Source of the DNA: a virus
DNA: 30,864 nt
Virus record (IMG/VR): IMGVR_UViG_3300026518_000040
Coordinates: 1 to 30,864 of that record
Strand: one strand, 5' to 3'
Both the position numbers and the translations under genes were made by a program. Under the pieces are notes generated by a model. It made no database searches and had not been told where the DNA came from. It was given only the letters and a program-made list of their open reading frames with translations. Below, one piece after another: positions 1 to 6,184 of the stretch (position 1 is the first letter of the stretch; each line of letters opens with the position of its first letter).

Positions 1-61
1 TAGAAAAGAGGACAGTTCTTTGAAGATTTTAAGAAAGTTAAGGGAGGGAGGAAGACTTCCT

Positions 62-172
62 ATGGGTAGCGAAGGGTATTATATGGTTGAAAGGGGGAAG
101 GAGGGGTTTAGGGTTAGGATTAAGTCGGGGAGGAGGAAGGTTGTTTTTGAAGGGGGATGGGGAGGGGATTGA
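62..172 (+). CDS. possible 36-residue basic Gly/Arg/Lys-rich protein
   Basis: This is a short reading frame in a strikingly purine- and G-rich stretch. The ATG lies 10 nt after a GGGAGG ribosome-binding site, and the frame stays open to the left edge, so the gene could begin outside the window. The product is dominated by Gly, Arg, Lys, Glu and Val with alternating charged and hydrophobic residues, as in a small beta-strand segment. No family is recognised. The same frame continues after its TGA (170-172) straight into the next gene. The composition differs sharply from the AT-rich neighbours, so it could be a real small gene, the tail of an upstream gene, or non-coding. Confidence 0.3.
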   Translation: MGSEGYYMVERGKEGFRVRIKSGRRKVVFEGGWGGD

Positions 173-202
173 GTTTGCTATAAGGTTAATGGTTGTAAGT
201 AT

Positions 203-394
203 ATGAAAAAAGAGGATAGTTTACTGCTTTGTAGAGTATGCGAAGGAAAGCCACATATAGTACATGTATTTTGCACAGGGCGGTATTATGAATGTGATTG
301 TGGTAGAATAGCTTATATATTTCCTATTCCGCAAACAGAAGGCCTAGCTAAAGAAGTCTGGAACAAAATGAATAAAACTAAGGAGGGAGTATGA
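203..394 (+). CDS. Lar-like small zinc-ribbon protein
   Basis: A 63-residue protein with the layout of the Lar restriction-alleviation family: a first Cys pair (C10, C13) followed by GKP, a central C-x-C-G knuckle (residues 31-34), then a helical end with the A-x-x-x-W-N signature. In characterised phages and prophages, Lar proteins modulate the host type I restriction enzyme, but many relatives are untested, so the anti-restriction role is inferred. The ribosome-binding site is weak. The gene overlaps the next start by ATGA, so it belongs to the closely coupled accessory operon. Confidence 0.55.
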   Translation: MKKEDSLLLCRVCEGKPHIVHVFCTGRYYECDCGRIAYIFPIPQTEGLAKEVWNKMNKTKEGV

Positions 395-522
395 AAGTAT
401 TATTCTATTATAAAGGTGCTGATATAGCAAAAGAAATAGTGGAAGGGCGGGGAAGAAAGTTACTGAACAATAAAGTTAAGTTTACAGAAAACTGGGATAA
501 AGGAGAGATAGTTAATGATTGA
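391..522 (+). CDS. 43-residue hypothetical phage protein
   Basis: A short gene whose ATG overlaps the preceding stop as ATGA and whose TGA overlaps the next start by 8 nt (515-522). GGAGGG just upstream serves as ribosome-binding site. The product begins with a hydrophobic beta-strand-like segment (residues 1-9) followed by a basic, Lys/Asn-rich helix. I do not recognise a family. The overlaps on both sides and the ribosome-binding site are the main evidence that it is translated. Confidence 0.5.
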   Translation: MKVLFYYKGADIAKEIVEGRGRKLLNNKVKFTENWDKGEIVND

Positions 523-961
523 TTTTAGAAAAGCAGATGTTGGCCTAGAGGTTAGTGACCCTAGACATGGAAATGGAAAGATATTTAAAATTACAACCAG
601 ACCGGATGATCCCTATTGTATAAAATGTGAGTTTGAAAGTGGGGGGTACATATATTATGATAAAATGGGTCGGTTTTTTAGAGGTGATGTTTGGGCATCG
701 TTGTGCGTTGGGCATGATACAGCTAAACTTAATCAAGGAGAGCTACATTATAAACCAAAGAAGTTAGAGTTTGATGGAACACCTAAATGGGGGTATGTTA
801 GTAATGTTTGTGATTATATAGATGGTATAAAGAGAGACAAACGGTATGTTCTGGCAGTGTACGATGGATTTTACATAGCTATAGACGATGGGGAAGATAC
901 ATTAAAGAACGATAACTGTATAGTTAAGTGGAAGTATGCTTGGGAGATCGAGGGTGAATAG
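515..961 (+). CDS. hypothetical phage protein with SH3-like N-terminus
   Basis: A 148-residue soluble protein. Residues 1-60 follow a pattern common in phage accessory proteins: V-G-x-x-V-x-D-P-R-x-G-x-G-x-I, two beta-strands with a C-x-C-x-F segment, then Y-D-x-x-G-R, suggesting a small beta-barrel. The C-terminal half is rich in Tyr, Trp and Asp with no catalytic motif I can name. It is preceded by AAAGGAG (499-505), 9 nt before the start, and its stop overlaps the GTG start of the next gene. The function is unknown. Confidence 0.7.
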   Translation: MIDFRKADVGLEVSDPRHGNGKIFKITTRPDDPYCIKCEFESGGYIYYDKMGRFFRGDVWASLCVGHDTAKLNQGELHYKPKKLEFDGTPKWGYVSNVCDYIDGIKRDKRYVLAVYDGFYIAIDDGEDTLKNDNCIVKWKYAWEIEGE

Positions 962-1226
962 TATTTATCAAGAAATAACTGGAGTAGCTATAAAACATTC
1001 TGATGGAAGAATATTTCAACTACCTAGACCATTTAGGCACCATCATGTAATAAAAGTAATGGCACAAGTCTGTGAGTTACCAACGCCTATTACAGGGGAA
1101 CAGGGATTTGTTACTGAGGAAGGATTGTTTATTGATAGAAGATTAGCGGCAGATTTAGCCTTAATAGCAGAGATAGTTGAGGAATTAATAGACCCACCAA
1201 ATTTATGTAGTGAGGACTTATGGTGA
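954..1226 (+). CDS. conserved hypothetical phage protein (GEQGF type)
   Basis: A 90-residue protein of a type often seen in phage accessory operons. It has an N-terminal A-I-K-H-S-D-G-R-I-F strand, the P-R-P-x-R-H-H-x-V-I segment, G-E-Q-G-F (about residues 49-53), an alanine-rich helix and the ending S-E-D-L-W. The His pair and Cys could bind a metal, but no activity is known to me. I chose the GTG at 954 because GGGAG lies 7 nt upstream and the overlap with the preceding gene is short. An ATG at 936 would add six residues that lack the family pattern. Confidence 0.65.
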   Translation: MNSIYQEITGVAIKHSDGRIFQLPRPFRHHHVIKVMAQVCELPTPITGEQGFVTEEGLFIDRRLAADLALIAEIVEELIDPPNLCSEDLW

Positions 1227-1384
1227 AAAATGTAACTGTTTCAGTATTTAGTGGGCTAATAGTGCTATTTCTTTTTTGGTATGGTGGAATAGATCTGCTA
1301 GCTAGAGGGGTAGATAGTGCTATGTCATTATTCTTATCCTTGCTAACAGGTCTTATTGTATTTTTAGTGCTAAAGTCTGTATGA
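1223..1384 (+). CDS. 53-residue two-pass membrane protein
   Basis: A short gene starting with GTG that overlaps the preceding TGA (GTGA, 1223-1226). The 53-residue product is almost entirely two hydrophobic segments, about residues 5-24 and 34-51, joined by a short loop carrying Asp and Arg. This is a typical small phage inner-membrane protein. The size and two spans also allow a holin-like or superinfection-exclusion role, but a clear holin sits in the lysis cassette, so I do not assign one. Confidence 0.6.
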   Translation: MKNVTVSVFSGLIVLFLFWYGGIDLLARGVDSAMSLFLSLLTGLIVFLVLKSV

Positions 1385-1402
1385 GGCTAGGAGTAAGTAA
1401 TT

Positions 1403-1486
1403 ATGTATAGAAACCATAAAAGAGTTAAAATTGAGGTAAAATGGTGTTTAACTTATTTTTTAATTATGGTAATTGTGTATTGGTAG
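1403..1486 (+). CDS. possible 27-residue membrane peptide
   Basis: A very short frame with a good ribosome-binding site (AGGAG at 1389-1393, 9 nt before the ATG). The product has a basic start (Y-R-N-H-K-R-V-K) followed by one hydrophobic stretch, positive-inside like a single-pass membrane peptide. It fills the gap between the two-pass protein and the coiled-coil membrane protein. Only the ribosome-binding site and the hydrophobic pattern support it. Confidence 0.35.
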   Translation: MYRNHKRVKIEVKWCLTYFLIMVIVYW

Positions 1487-1518
1487 GTATTTTATTAATA
1501 TATTTAATTGGGTAAAAA

Positions 1519-1788
1519 ATGAAAAGCTATAACAGAGGGCTGCCCTTTGGACTAGGGCCGATGGTACAGTGTGACACTGGTAAATGGGTTTTGTATAAAG
1601 ATGCTGAAGAATCTAACAGTAAACTAGATTCAAAATACATGAAAGATTGTATGAATCTAAATAGGGAAATACTAAATAAAACAAAACAAATAGAAAAATA
1701 TAAAAAGAAGTTAGTTAAAAGCTTAATGATAGGTTATGTAGTTGGCCTTATTATTGGGGTAATGGTTGGTGCTGTATGGTTTGTGTAG
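1519..1788 (+). CDS. coiled-coil protein with C-terminal membrane anchor
   Basis: An 89-residue protein with three parts: a Gly/Pro-rich N-terminus (residues 1-24), a Lys/Asn/Glu-rich helical region likely to form a coiled coil (about 30-67), and one C-terminal transmembrane helix (about 68-89) with repeated small residues (G-x-x-x-G type), which favours helix packing in the membrane. It has no signal peptide, so the helical part probably faces the cytoplasm. I do not recognise the family. Confidence 0.6.
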   Translation: MKSYNRGLPFGLGPMVQCDTGKWVLYKDAEESNSKLDSKYMKDCMNLNREILNKTKQIEKYKKKLVKSLMIGYVVGLIIGVMVGAVWFV

Positions 1789-1828
1789 TAATGACAATGT
1801 TAATTTAAATTTTAATAAAGGTATAGTT

Positions 1829-2044
1829 ATGAAAAAAGGTGACATTTTATTATTAATTAAACCCTCTGGTTTTGTTGAAAGTGAAGTGATTAGAACCCAT
1901 GGTGATTACGTAAATATAAATAATGAATGGCAGGATAAAGCCACAGTTGAATCAAATCTTATTGATGTTATTGGTAAAGTACGTTATAAATACGTACCTT
2001 TTATGGGCAAAGTAAAAACTATTAAATATTTTGGTGATTCATGA
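1829..2044 (+). CDS. 71-residue hypothetical protein
   Basis: A small soluble protein starting M-K-K-G-D, with alternating hydrophobic and charged residues suggesting a compact beta-fold. The ATG at 1829 is preferred because AAAGG (1817-1821) lies 7 nt upstream. The frame extends back to an ATG at 1766 inside the preceding gene, but that extension has no ribosome-binding site and low-complexity Asn-rich sequence. Its TGA (2042-2044) lies within the ribosome-binding region of the deaminase gene, so the two are probably translationally coupled. Confidence 0.6.
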   Translation: MKKGDILLLIKPSGFVESEVIRTHGDYVNINNEWQDKATVESNLIDVIGKVRYKYVPFMGKVKTIKYFGDS

Positions 2045-2056
2045 GGATTGAAAACC

Positions 2057-2602
2057 GTGCCATTACTATCACACAATGAATTATTGAAACTAATCGAGGA
2101 TGGTGTAATTAGCGCTAGTCCAGAGAATATTAATGCTGCAAGTATAGATTTAACCCTGGATGACACTATTTTACTTGAAGAACCTCTACGATTTAGCTCG
2201 GTAATAGATTTAAAGGGAAAAGAAAATATTGGGACAAAGGAATTTAACTTATCTGAACAAGGCTATATTATATCACCAGGGGAGTTTATATTAGCAAGCA
2301 CAAAAGAAGTATTTAATCTACCGAACAACATCAGCGCAGAGTACAAATTAAAGTCAAGTATGGCTAGAAATGGACTAGACCATGCTAATGCGGGTTGGGC
2401 GGATGCAGGTTTTAATAACTCTAAATTAACATTAGAGTTTAAAAATATATCCAAAAAACATAGTTTAATTATAAAAGCGGGTATGAAATGCGGTCAAATG
2501 GTTTTCTTTCGACATGAACCTGTGCCCGACCATGCCAGTTATGCAACAAAAGGGCATTATAATAACCAAACTATGGTAACAGCTAGTAAAGGAGTTAGGT
2601 AA
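2057..2602 (+). CDS. dcd: dCTP deaminase / dUTPase-family enzyme
   Basis: A 181-residue protein of the Dcd/dUTPase trimeric fold. It has the family start (L-L-S-x-x-E-L-x-x-x-I-E-x-G-x-I), the N-A-A-S-I-D-L-T-L strand (residues 26-34), I-S-P-G-E-F (72-77), K-S-S-M-A-R-N-G-L (99-107), A-G-W-x-D-x-G-F (112-119), the T-L-E-F strand with the expected catalytic Glu127, and a C-terminal G-H-Y-x-x-Q segment like the nucleotide-capping tail. Such enzymes convert dCTP toward dUTP or dUMP, feeding thymidylate synthesis and lowering dUTP. Whether this one also hydrolyses the triphosphate is not visible. I chose GTG at 2057 because TGAGGA lies 9 nt upstream. A TTG at 2048 has no proper spacing. Confidence 0.85.
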   Translation: MPLLSHNELLKLIEDGVISASPENINAASIDLTLDDTILLEEPLRFSSVIDLKGKENIGTKEFNLSEQGYIISPGEFILASTKEVFNLPNNISAEYKLKSSMARNGLDHANAGWADAGFNNSKLTLEFKNISKKHSLIIKAGMKCGQMVFFRHEPVPDHASYATKGHYNNQTMVTASKGVR

Positions 2603-2606
2603 AAGT

Positions 2607-3014
2607 TTAACCTACCCTTTCCCAAGTTTTTCCGTCTATACAATGAAAAATTTGTTTTCTTTCGACTTCTTTAAAGTCGCAATGGATAAAATTATTGTTA
2701 ACATATAGGCATACTCTTGTATAGGCGGAATCTACCATCAATTCCCACAATTCCCCAAACCTAGAAGATTCACAAGTTATATCAACTGCACCTTTTCCTT
2801 TATAGCAATGTTCTGAGTTACCACTTCTACCTTTTTGAAGCTCGTACCATCTAGGTCTATATCCGGAATGCCGGGAAATAATTATAGGGCTTTTAAGTTT
2901 TTCTCTAACTTTATTTAGCTCAGGTATATGATACTTTTCTATTTTTTCCTTAACATCAGAAAGTAGAGCTATCTCTGGTTTATGAAACTCAGATAAACTA
3001 AAATAATTTTTCAT
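2607..3014 (-). CDS. endolysin, M15-family peptidase
   Basis: A 135-residue enzyme of the phage M15 group (D-Ala-D-Ala carboxypeptidase/VanY-like fold), expected to cut the peptide cross-links of peptidoglycan at lysis. The zinc site is visible: S-G-Y-R-P marks the substrate-binding loop, S-E-H-x(6)-G-A-V-D-I supplies the first His and Asp, and I-H-C-D-F supplies the last His near the C-terminus. There is no signal peptide, so it should need the holin for export. The ATG at 3014 has GGGAG 5 nt upstream. A GTG four codons earlier is less likely. It ends the late block and converges on the deaminase gene 4 nt away. Confidence 0.88.
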   Translation of the reverse strand: MKNYFSLSEFHKPEIALLSDVKEKIEKYHIPELNKVREKLKSPIIISRHSGYRPRWYELQKGRSGNSEHCYKGKGAVDITCESSRFGELWELMVDSAYTRVCLYVNNNFIHCDFKEVERKQIFHCIDGKTWERVG

Positions 3015-3213
3015 GGCGGCTCCCACTTGTTAATTTCCAAGAATCAAAGTTCTTAGGGTTTTGTAAAAGTTTTAATTTTACCATATTTCTAACTTTTCTG
3101 CAACAATTCAGTGTAAGAGGTTCATCTAGCCTTCTAGTGGCTACTGTAACTCCTTTATATATGAAAGATACAATGGTTACTTGTTTTTGTGCCATTGGAT
3201 AAGAGTATTGCAT
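2998..3213 (-). CDS. 71-residue hypothetical protein in the lysis cassette
   Basis: A small basic protein between the outer spanin and the endolysin, overlapping both (3177-3213 and 2998-3014). An N-terminal beta-hairpin pattern (V-T-I-V-S-F-I-Y-K-G) is followed by T-R-R-L-D-E-P-L-T-L and a Lys/Leu-rich helix. No membrane segment is present. The ATG at 3213 has AGAAGG upstream. A second ATG at 3195 (M-A-Q-K) matches the start of the conserved-looking part but lacks a ribosome-binding site. The lysis-gene position suggests a lysis or late function, but none is known to me. Confidence 0.55.
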   Translation of the reverse strand: MQYSYPMAQKQVTIVSFIYKGVTVATRRLDEPLTLNCCRKVRNMVKLKLLQNPKNFDSWKLTSGSRHEKLF

Positions 3214-3455
3214 TGATTTTTAGCCTTCTTATATTTATTAATGGTTTGGGTTAAGTAATTTATAAGGTCGATTTCCCTAACATTTGATCTATTATTCTTT
3301 TCTTTCCCTGTTCCTTTAATTGGCTGAAGTTGCTCTATATCAGTTAATAAGTTATTTTCCGGTTCCCTACATATCCTTGATGTAACTGTTGAGCAACTGT
3401 TTAGTATGCTTAGAAAGATTGCAAACACTGTCGATTTTTTTATATTTTGTAACAT
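3177..3455 (-). CDS. Rz1: outer-membrane spanin lipoprotein (Rz1-like)
   Basis: A 92-residue protein beginning inside the Rz-like gene in another frame and running past its end. The N-terminus has a basic start, a hydrophobic core and the lipobox L-N-S-C with the modified Cys at residue 21, so it should mature as an outer-membrane lipoprotein facing the periplasm. Together with the inner-membrane partner it would fuse inner and outer membranes in the last step of Gram-negative lysis. The mature part is charged and Asn/Lys-rich rather than the Pro-rich sequence of lambda Rz1, and longer than lambda's. The assignment rests on position, overlap and lipobox. Confidence 0.72.
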   Translation of the reverse strand: MLQNIKKSTVFAIFLSILNSCSTVTSRICREPENNLLTDIEQLQPIKGTGKEKNNRSNVREIDLINYLTQTINKYKKAKNQCNTLIQWHKNK

Positions 3456-3687
3456 ACATAGGCACCTTTTTAATAACTATTTTAGTTTTGGTAGCTCTTG
3501 TTTTTTCAAGATTTTCTAGTTTTAAAGATAATTCCTTATTCGTCTTATCGTTTTCCTCTAGTATTTTTCTGTCTTTGACAAGTAACTTAGCTTTTTCTGC
3601 TTCTGATTGTAAATTTCTTAAAGCATAACCAGAACTAAAACCAAGAAGCAAAGAGATACTACAAGAAATAAGTATAACCTGTAACAC
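3367..3687 (-). CDS. Rz: inner-membrane spanin (Rz-like)
   Basis: A 106-residue protein with an N-terminal membrane anchor (about residues 3-22), a long charged coiled coil (about 26-62), a short basic linker, and a C-terminal helix with one Cys near C-N-L. This is the topology of i-spanins: anchored in the inner membrane with the body in the periplasm. The Rz1-like gene is nested out of frame over its 3' end, the classic arrangement. It follows the holin with its start overlapping the holin stop. A Cys in the anchor (L-I-S-C) resembles a lipobox but lies too near the N-terminus. Confidence 0.75.
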   Translation of the reverse strand: MLQVILISCSISLLLGFSSGYALRNLQSEAEKAKLLVKDRKILEENDKTNKELSLKLENLEKTRATKTKIVIKKVPMYVTKYKKIDSVCNLSKHTKQLLNSYIKDM

Positions 3688-3959
3688 TAATCTTCCTCTG
3701 GGGTTTTATTCAAGGCGCTGTCCAAACTATAACCTATACCAAAGGCTATTGCAAAGGTTTGTTTAGATAGTTCAATATCACCAGCAGCATAAAGAGCTGT
3801 AATCGCAGCGAAAATGGATATAACAGAGTTTTTAGTAGCGTTTCTATGCTTTAACATATAATTTTTAAAACTACTTAAAGTTTGTTTGCGAGTTCTTTTC
3901 TTTAACCAATGAAGAAAAAGACCAAAATAGGCAGTTAGAATTAAAGTTATGAAGCTCAT
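3687..3959 (-). CDS. phage holin
   Basis: A 90-residue membrane protein with two hydrophobic helices, about residues 2-19 and 44-61, separated by a strongly basic segment (K-K-R-T-R-K-Q), a third moderately hydrophobic region at about 66-80, and a charged C-terminus (T-P-E-E-D). Size, topology and position at the head of the spanin/endolysin genes fit a pore-forming holin that times lysis. The basic loop followed by S-S-F-x-x-Y is typical of a holin type seen in lambdoid-like phages. The gene ends exactly where the Rz-like gene starts. Confidence 0.75.
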   Translation of the reverse strand: MSFITLILTAYFGLFLHWLKKRTRKQTLSSFKNYMLKHRNATKNSVISIFAAITALYAAGDIELSKQTFAIAFGIGYSLDSALNKTPEED

Positions 3960-4003
3960 AGTTTTCTCCTGTTTAAAAGGTTAATTTGTGAATAGGTACT
4001 CCG

Positions 4004-4330
4004 CTACGTCCCTACAGATAATTTTAAATCTCCAGCTCTTCTAGGATATATTTGAATATTACCAGCAGAATCAGTATAGGTTAGTTTAACATCATATACC
4101 CCTTGTTCAGTGAAGGAGTTTGCACTTCTATTTAAAGTAAACGTCCCGTTACTAGCAACATCTATACTGGCAGATGTAAAATTTACTGTGGTTCCTGTTT
4201 CTGGGTTAAAAGCACTTGCAGATATGCCTGAGGCACCTGTAACATCTATAGGGCTGTCTGTAGAAGAGTCATATAATTGAACAGTTAGTGGGTAACTAGA
4301 CCCTATTTGTGAATATATTATAATAGTCAT
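4004..4330 (-). CDS. small beta-sandwich fibre-associated protein
   Basis: A 108-residue protein rich in Thr, Ser and Gly, predicted all-beta. It follows the pattern of small Ig-like or BppU-N-like tail proteins: V-Q-L-Y-D-S-S-T-D-x-P-I-D-V-T-G near the start, a central T-V-N-F strand, and G-x-Y-D-V-K-L-T-Y-T-D-S-A-G-N near the end. It overlaps the repeat fibre upstream by 4 nt (ATGA), so the two are coupled. A protein of the same size and apparent fold follows the other repeat fibre at 29588. It probably caps, chaperones or attaches the fibre, but this is inference. Confidence 0.6.
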   Translation of the reverse strand: MTIIIYSQIGSSYPLTVQLYDSSTDSPIDVTGASGISASAFNPETGTTVNFTSASIDVASNGTFTLNRSANSFTEQGVYDVKLTYTDSAGNIQIYPRRAGDLKLSVGT

Positions 4331-5292
4331 AGTTTAAACCTAATTTTTTCTACATCAATAAATTTTATTTTTGTTGTGTCGTTTATAAATTTTGAAGCGC
4401 TTGAGTTATTAGACCATGTTACTCTAATTTTGGCAGGCGCTACTAACGGTTGCAAACGTATAGATCCTGTACTGTTAGAAACCACATAACTCTGTAATAA
4501 AGTAGCTGTTGTTAATGAAGTTGCAGAATTATCTATAGAAGCTGCCGTGCCTGATACATAAATTTGCTGTAAAAAGTTAACTTGACTGTTATCGTTGGAA
4601 GAAACAACAGTTTTAGGAGTTACTATAGTTGTAAGATAAGCATTTACTTGGTCAGTGGTAGTGGATGTGGATGTTGTTGTTGTGCTAGTCTTAACAAGAA
4701 ATTGGGTGGAGTCAGAAAAGACACCTGTTCCACCTGTTACTGGGGTTAATACATATAACTGGCTGTTACTTGCATCAGTAGAGGTTGCAGTAGCGCTTGC
4801 ATGTACTCCGTTTTGGAAAACTACTATGGTAGTTATTTCATTACTAGCACTTGTAGAAGCTACTCCCCCAACTATAACCATTGCAGAAGCTATATCACTA
4901 GAGAAAGCGGTAGAATTTGGTGTTACCTTCGTTGTTAAGGAAAATAAATTAACCTCATTTGATATTGCTGTTGATGAGGATAAAGTTTTAGTAGCTACTG
5001 AAAAACTAGCAACATCATTTGAAGCTGCACCTGAGGAAGCTGTTATCCCATTATGCGAGACAAGTAAAGAAGAAATCTCGTTACTGCCTTGTGTACTATG
5101 TGTAGTAACGGAGAAGGATACGTTACTAGCTGAAGTTTCTGTAGAAGCTACAGCACTTGCGGCAAATATGGTTCCTAGGGCTAAAGCAAAAACACTAGAT
5201 GTAGATGAACTGGCAGTGCTAGTTACTTTTATTGGAGGGGAACTACCTATATCTGCTACAGGTGCGTTTGCTACTGGTGAAAATGCTGTCAT
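4327..5292 (-). CDS. Ser/Thr/Ala-rich repeat fibre protein
   Basis: A 321-residue low-complexity structural protein lying among the tail-tip genes. Residues about 57-262 are a degenerate repeat of about 20 residues marked by S-N-E/D followed by a hydrophobic strand (see the repeat entry), as in beta-solenoid or beta-prism fibres. The last 60 residues are different, with a Trp-containing strand and a basic end that could be an attachment or folding domain. No signal peptide or enzyme motif is visible. It lies 2 nt from the glycine-rich tip gene and overlaps the downstream beta-sandwich gene. A tail fibre or tail-surface decoration role is inferred from context and composition. Confidence 0.6.
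   Translation of the reverse strand: MTAFSPVANAPVADIGSSPPIKVTSTASSSTSSVFALALGTIFAASAVASTETSASNVSFSVTTHSTQGSNEISSLLVSHNGITASSGAASNDVASFSVATKTLSSSTAISNEVNLFSLTTKVTPNSTAFSSDIASAMVIVGGVASTSASNEITTIVVFQNGVHASATATSTDASNSQLYVLTPVTGGTGVFSDSTQFLVKTSTTTTSTSTTTDQVNAYLTTIVTPKTVVSSNDNSQVNFLQQIYVSGTAASIDNSATSLTTATLLQSYVVSNSTGSIRLQPLVAPAKIRVTWSNNSSASKFINDTTKIKFIDVEKIRFKL
4507..5124 (-). repeat. about ten degenerate 20-residue repeats in fibre gene
   Basis: In the fibre encoded at 4327-5292, a motif of Ser/Thr, Asn/Ser/Thr and Glu/Asp recurs near residues 71, 92, 112, 132, 151, 173, 193, 214, 233 and 254, a period of 19-22 residues. Each copy is followed by four to six beta-type hydrophobic residues and then Thr/Ser-rich turns. 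The repeat is clear in protein and weak in DNA, so it is old or under protein-level selection rather than a recent tandem duplication. Confidence 0.6.
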
Positions 5293-5293
5293 T

Positions 5294-6178
5294 TTAGTAT
5301 TCTATTAGGACTAATCCATCCCCGCCTAAAGCAGCTGTACTATTTATAACTCCTGCTCCGCTACCTGTAGATGGGGTTGCATTTGACCAATTACCATCTC
5401 CGCTACCTCCTGATTCTGGGGTTCCGGGTGCTGGTTTTGACCCTTCTAAAGCTCCCCCGGAGCCTAATTTCCCTAAGGAGTTAGTTCCTCCATTATTTCC
5501 GTTTCCTGATTTACCTGCCCCAGAGCCCCCAGATGCTAGGGATGAAAGTACTCCAGAACCCCCAGTTTTTAAAATATCTCCTATAATACCCGAACCCGGA
5601 GATGTGCCTGTAGCACCTGCAGCAGAGACTAAAGTAGTAGGTATGGAGTCATTAAAAAGAGATGTACTTTCTGCTGCCCCTACGGTAATAGAATAAGATT
5701 CGCCGGGGGTTACTGAAATTATTTTAGAAGCATATCCCCCACCACCCCCCGAGCGACTATTTGCTACTGAGGTTCCACCACCCCCAATACAATGCACTTG
5801 CAATTTATATACATCAAGCGGAACAATAAAAGTATAAGTTCCCGCTAAATTGTATGTAGTGTAATCTGTAAACATATTTACCCCATTAAAAATATCAGCC
5901 ACATAAGTGCTGAAAATGTTTTTAGTTCCAGTTCCAAAATTAACCAAAACATTGTTATTACTGGATGACAATACAGTTGTTCTGGAAAGCGTTGTGCCGT
6001 TAAAAGTTCCTATTCCTGTTTCCCATAATGTTCCATCTTCTATGCAATAGTAAACCTGGTCGCCATTGGAAAATGCATTGGCAAAAGACTGGAATCCCTG
6101 AACTGCTCCTCCTAGAGTTACTGCTCCTGTACCTGTAGTTGTGGTTGTTTCTTTAACCCTATCTGCTAATTTCGGCAT
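5294..6178 (-). CDS. tail fibre/adhesin with glycine-rich tip domain
   Basis: A 294-residue protein with two parts. Residues 1-95 match a widespread phage tail N-terminal module ([11 protein letters not shown]-x-G-T-G, then F[13 protein letters not shown] and T-L-S-R-T-T-V-L), probably for virion attachment. Residues about 110-294 form a glycine-rich domain with I-G-G-G-G, a run of five Gly, and G-S-G/G-G-S-G loops before a hydrophobic end (G-L-V-L-I-E-Y), as in phage adhesins whose poly-Gly loops contact the receptor. It follows the tandem-domain tail protein by 6 nt. It is the best candidate here for the distal receptor-binding protein. Confidence 0.75.
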   Translation of the reverse strand: MPKLADRVKETTTTTGTGAVTLGGAVQGFQSFANAFSNGDQVYYCIEDGTLWETGIGTFNGTTLSRTTVLSSSNNNVLVNFGTGTKNIFSTYVADIFNGVNMFTDYTTYNLAGTYTFIVPLDVYKLQVHCIGGGGTSVANSRSGGGGGYASKIISVTPGESYSITVGAAESTSLFNDSIPTTLVSAAGATGTSPGSGIIGDILKTGGSGVLSSLASGGSGAGKSGNGNNGGTNSLGKLGSGGALEGSKPAPGTPESGGSGDGNWSNATPSTGSGAGVINSTAALGGDGLVLIEY

Positions 6179-6184
6179 GGTTAT

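Noticed and set aside
170-172. TGA joining the left-edge frame to the Lar-like gene considered as readthrough or selenocysteine
   Set aside because: No hairpin of the required kind is evident, and the downstream Met gives a complete zinc-ribbon protein by itself.
1223-1384. Two-pass membrane protein considered as a holin or antiholin
   Set aside because: It is far from the lysis cassette and on the other strand, in an accessory operon. The topology alone is not enough.
2048-2056. TTG start for the deaminase-like gene
   Set aside because: The TGAGGA ribosome-binding site abuts this TTG but is ideally spaced for the GTG at 2057, which also gives the family's usual N-terminus.
2596-2614. Small inverted repeat TAGGT/ACCTA at the convergent gene ends, possible bidirectional terminator
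   Set aside because: The stem is only five pairs before a mismatch, and no T-tract follows on either strand, so I cannot call a terminator.
4655-5308. Long 217-residue plus-strand frame opposite the Ser/Thr repeat fibre
   Set aside because: Its Val/Leu/Glu-rich low-complexity product is what the complement of a Ser/Thr/Ala-rich repeat gives. No ribosome-binding site, and it opposes a gene fitted into the late block.
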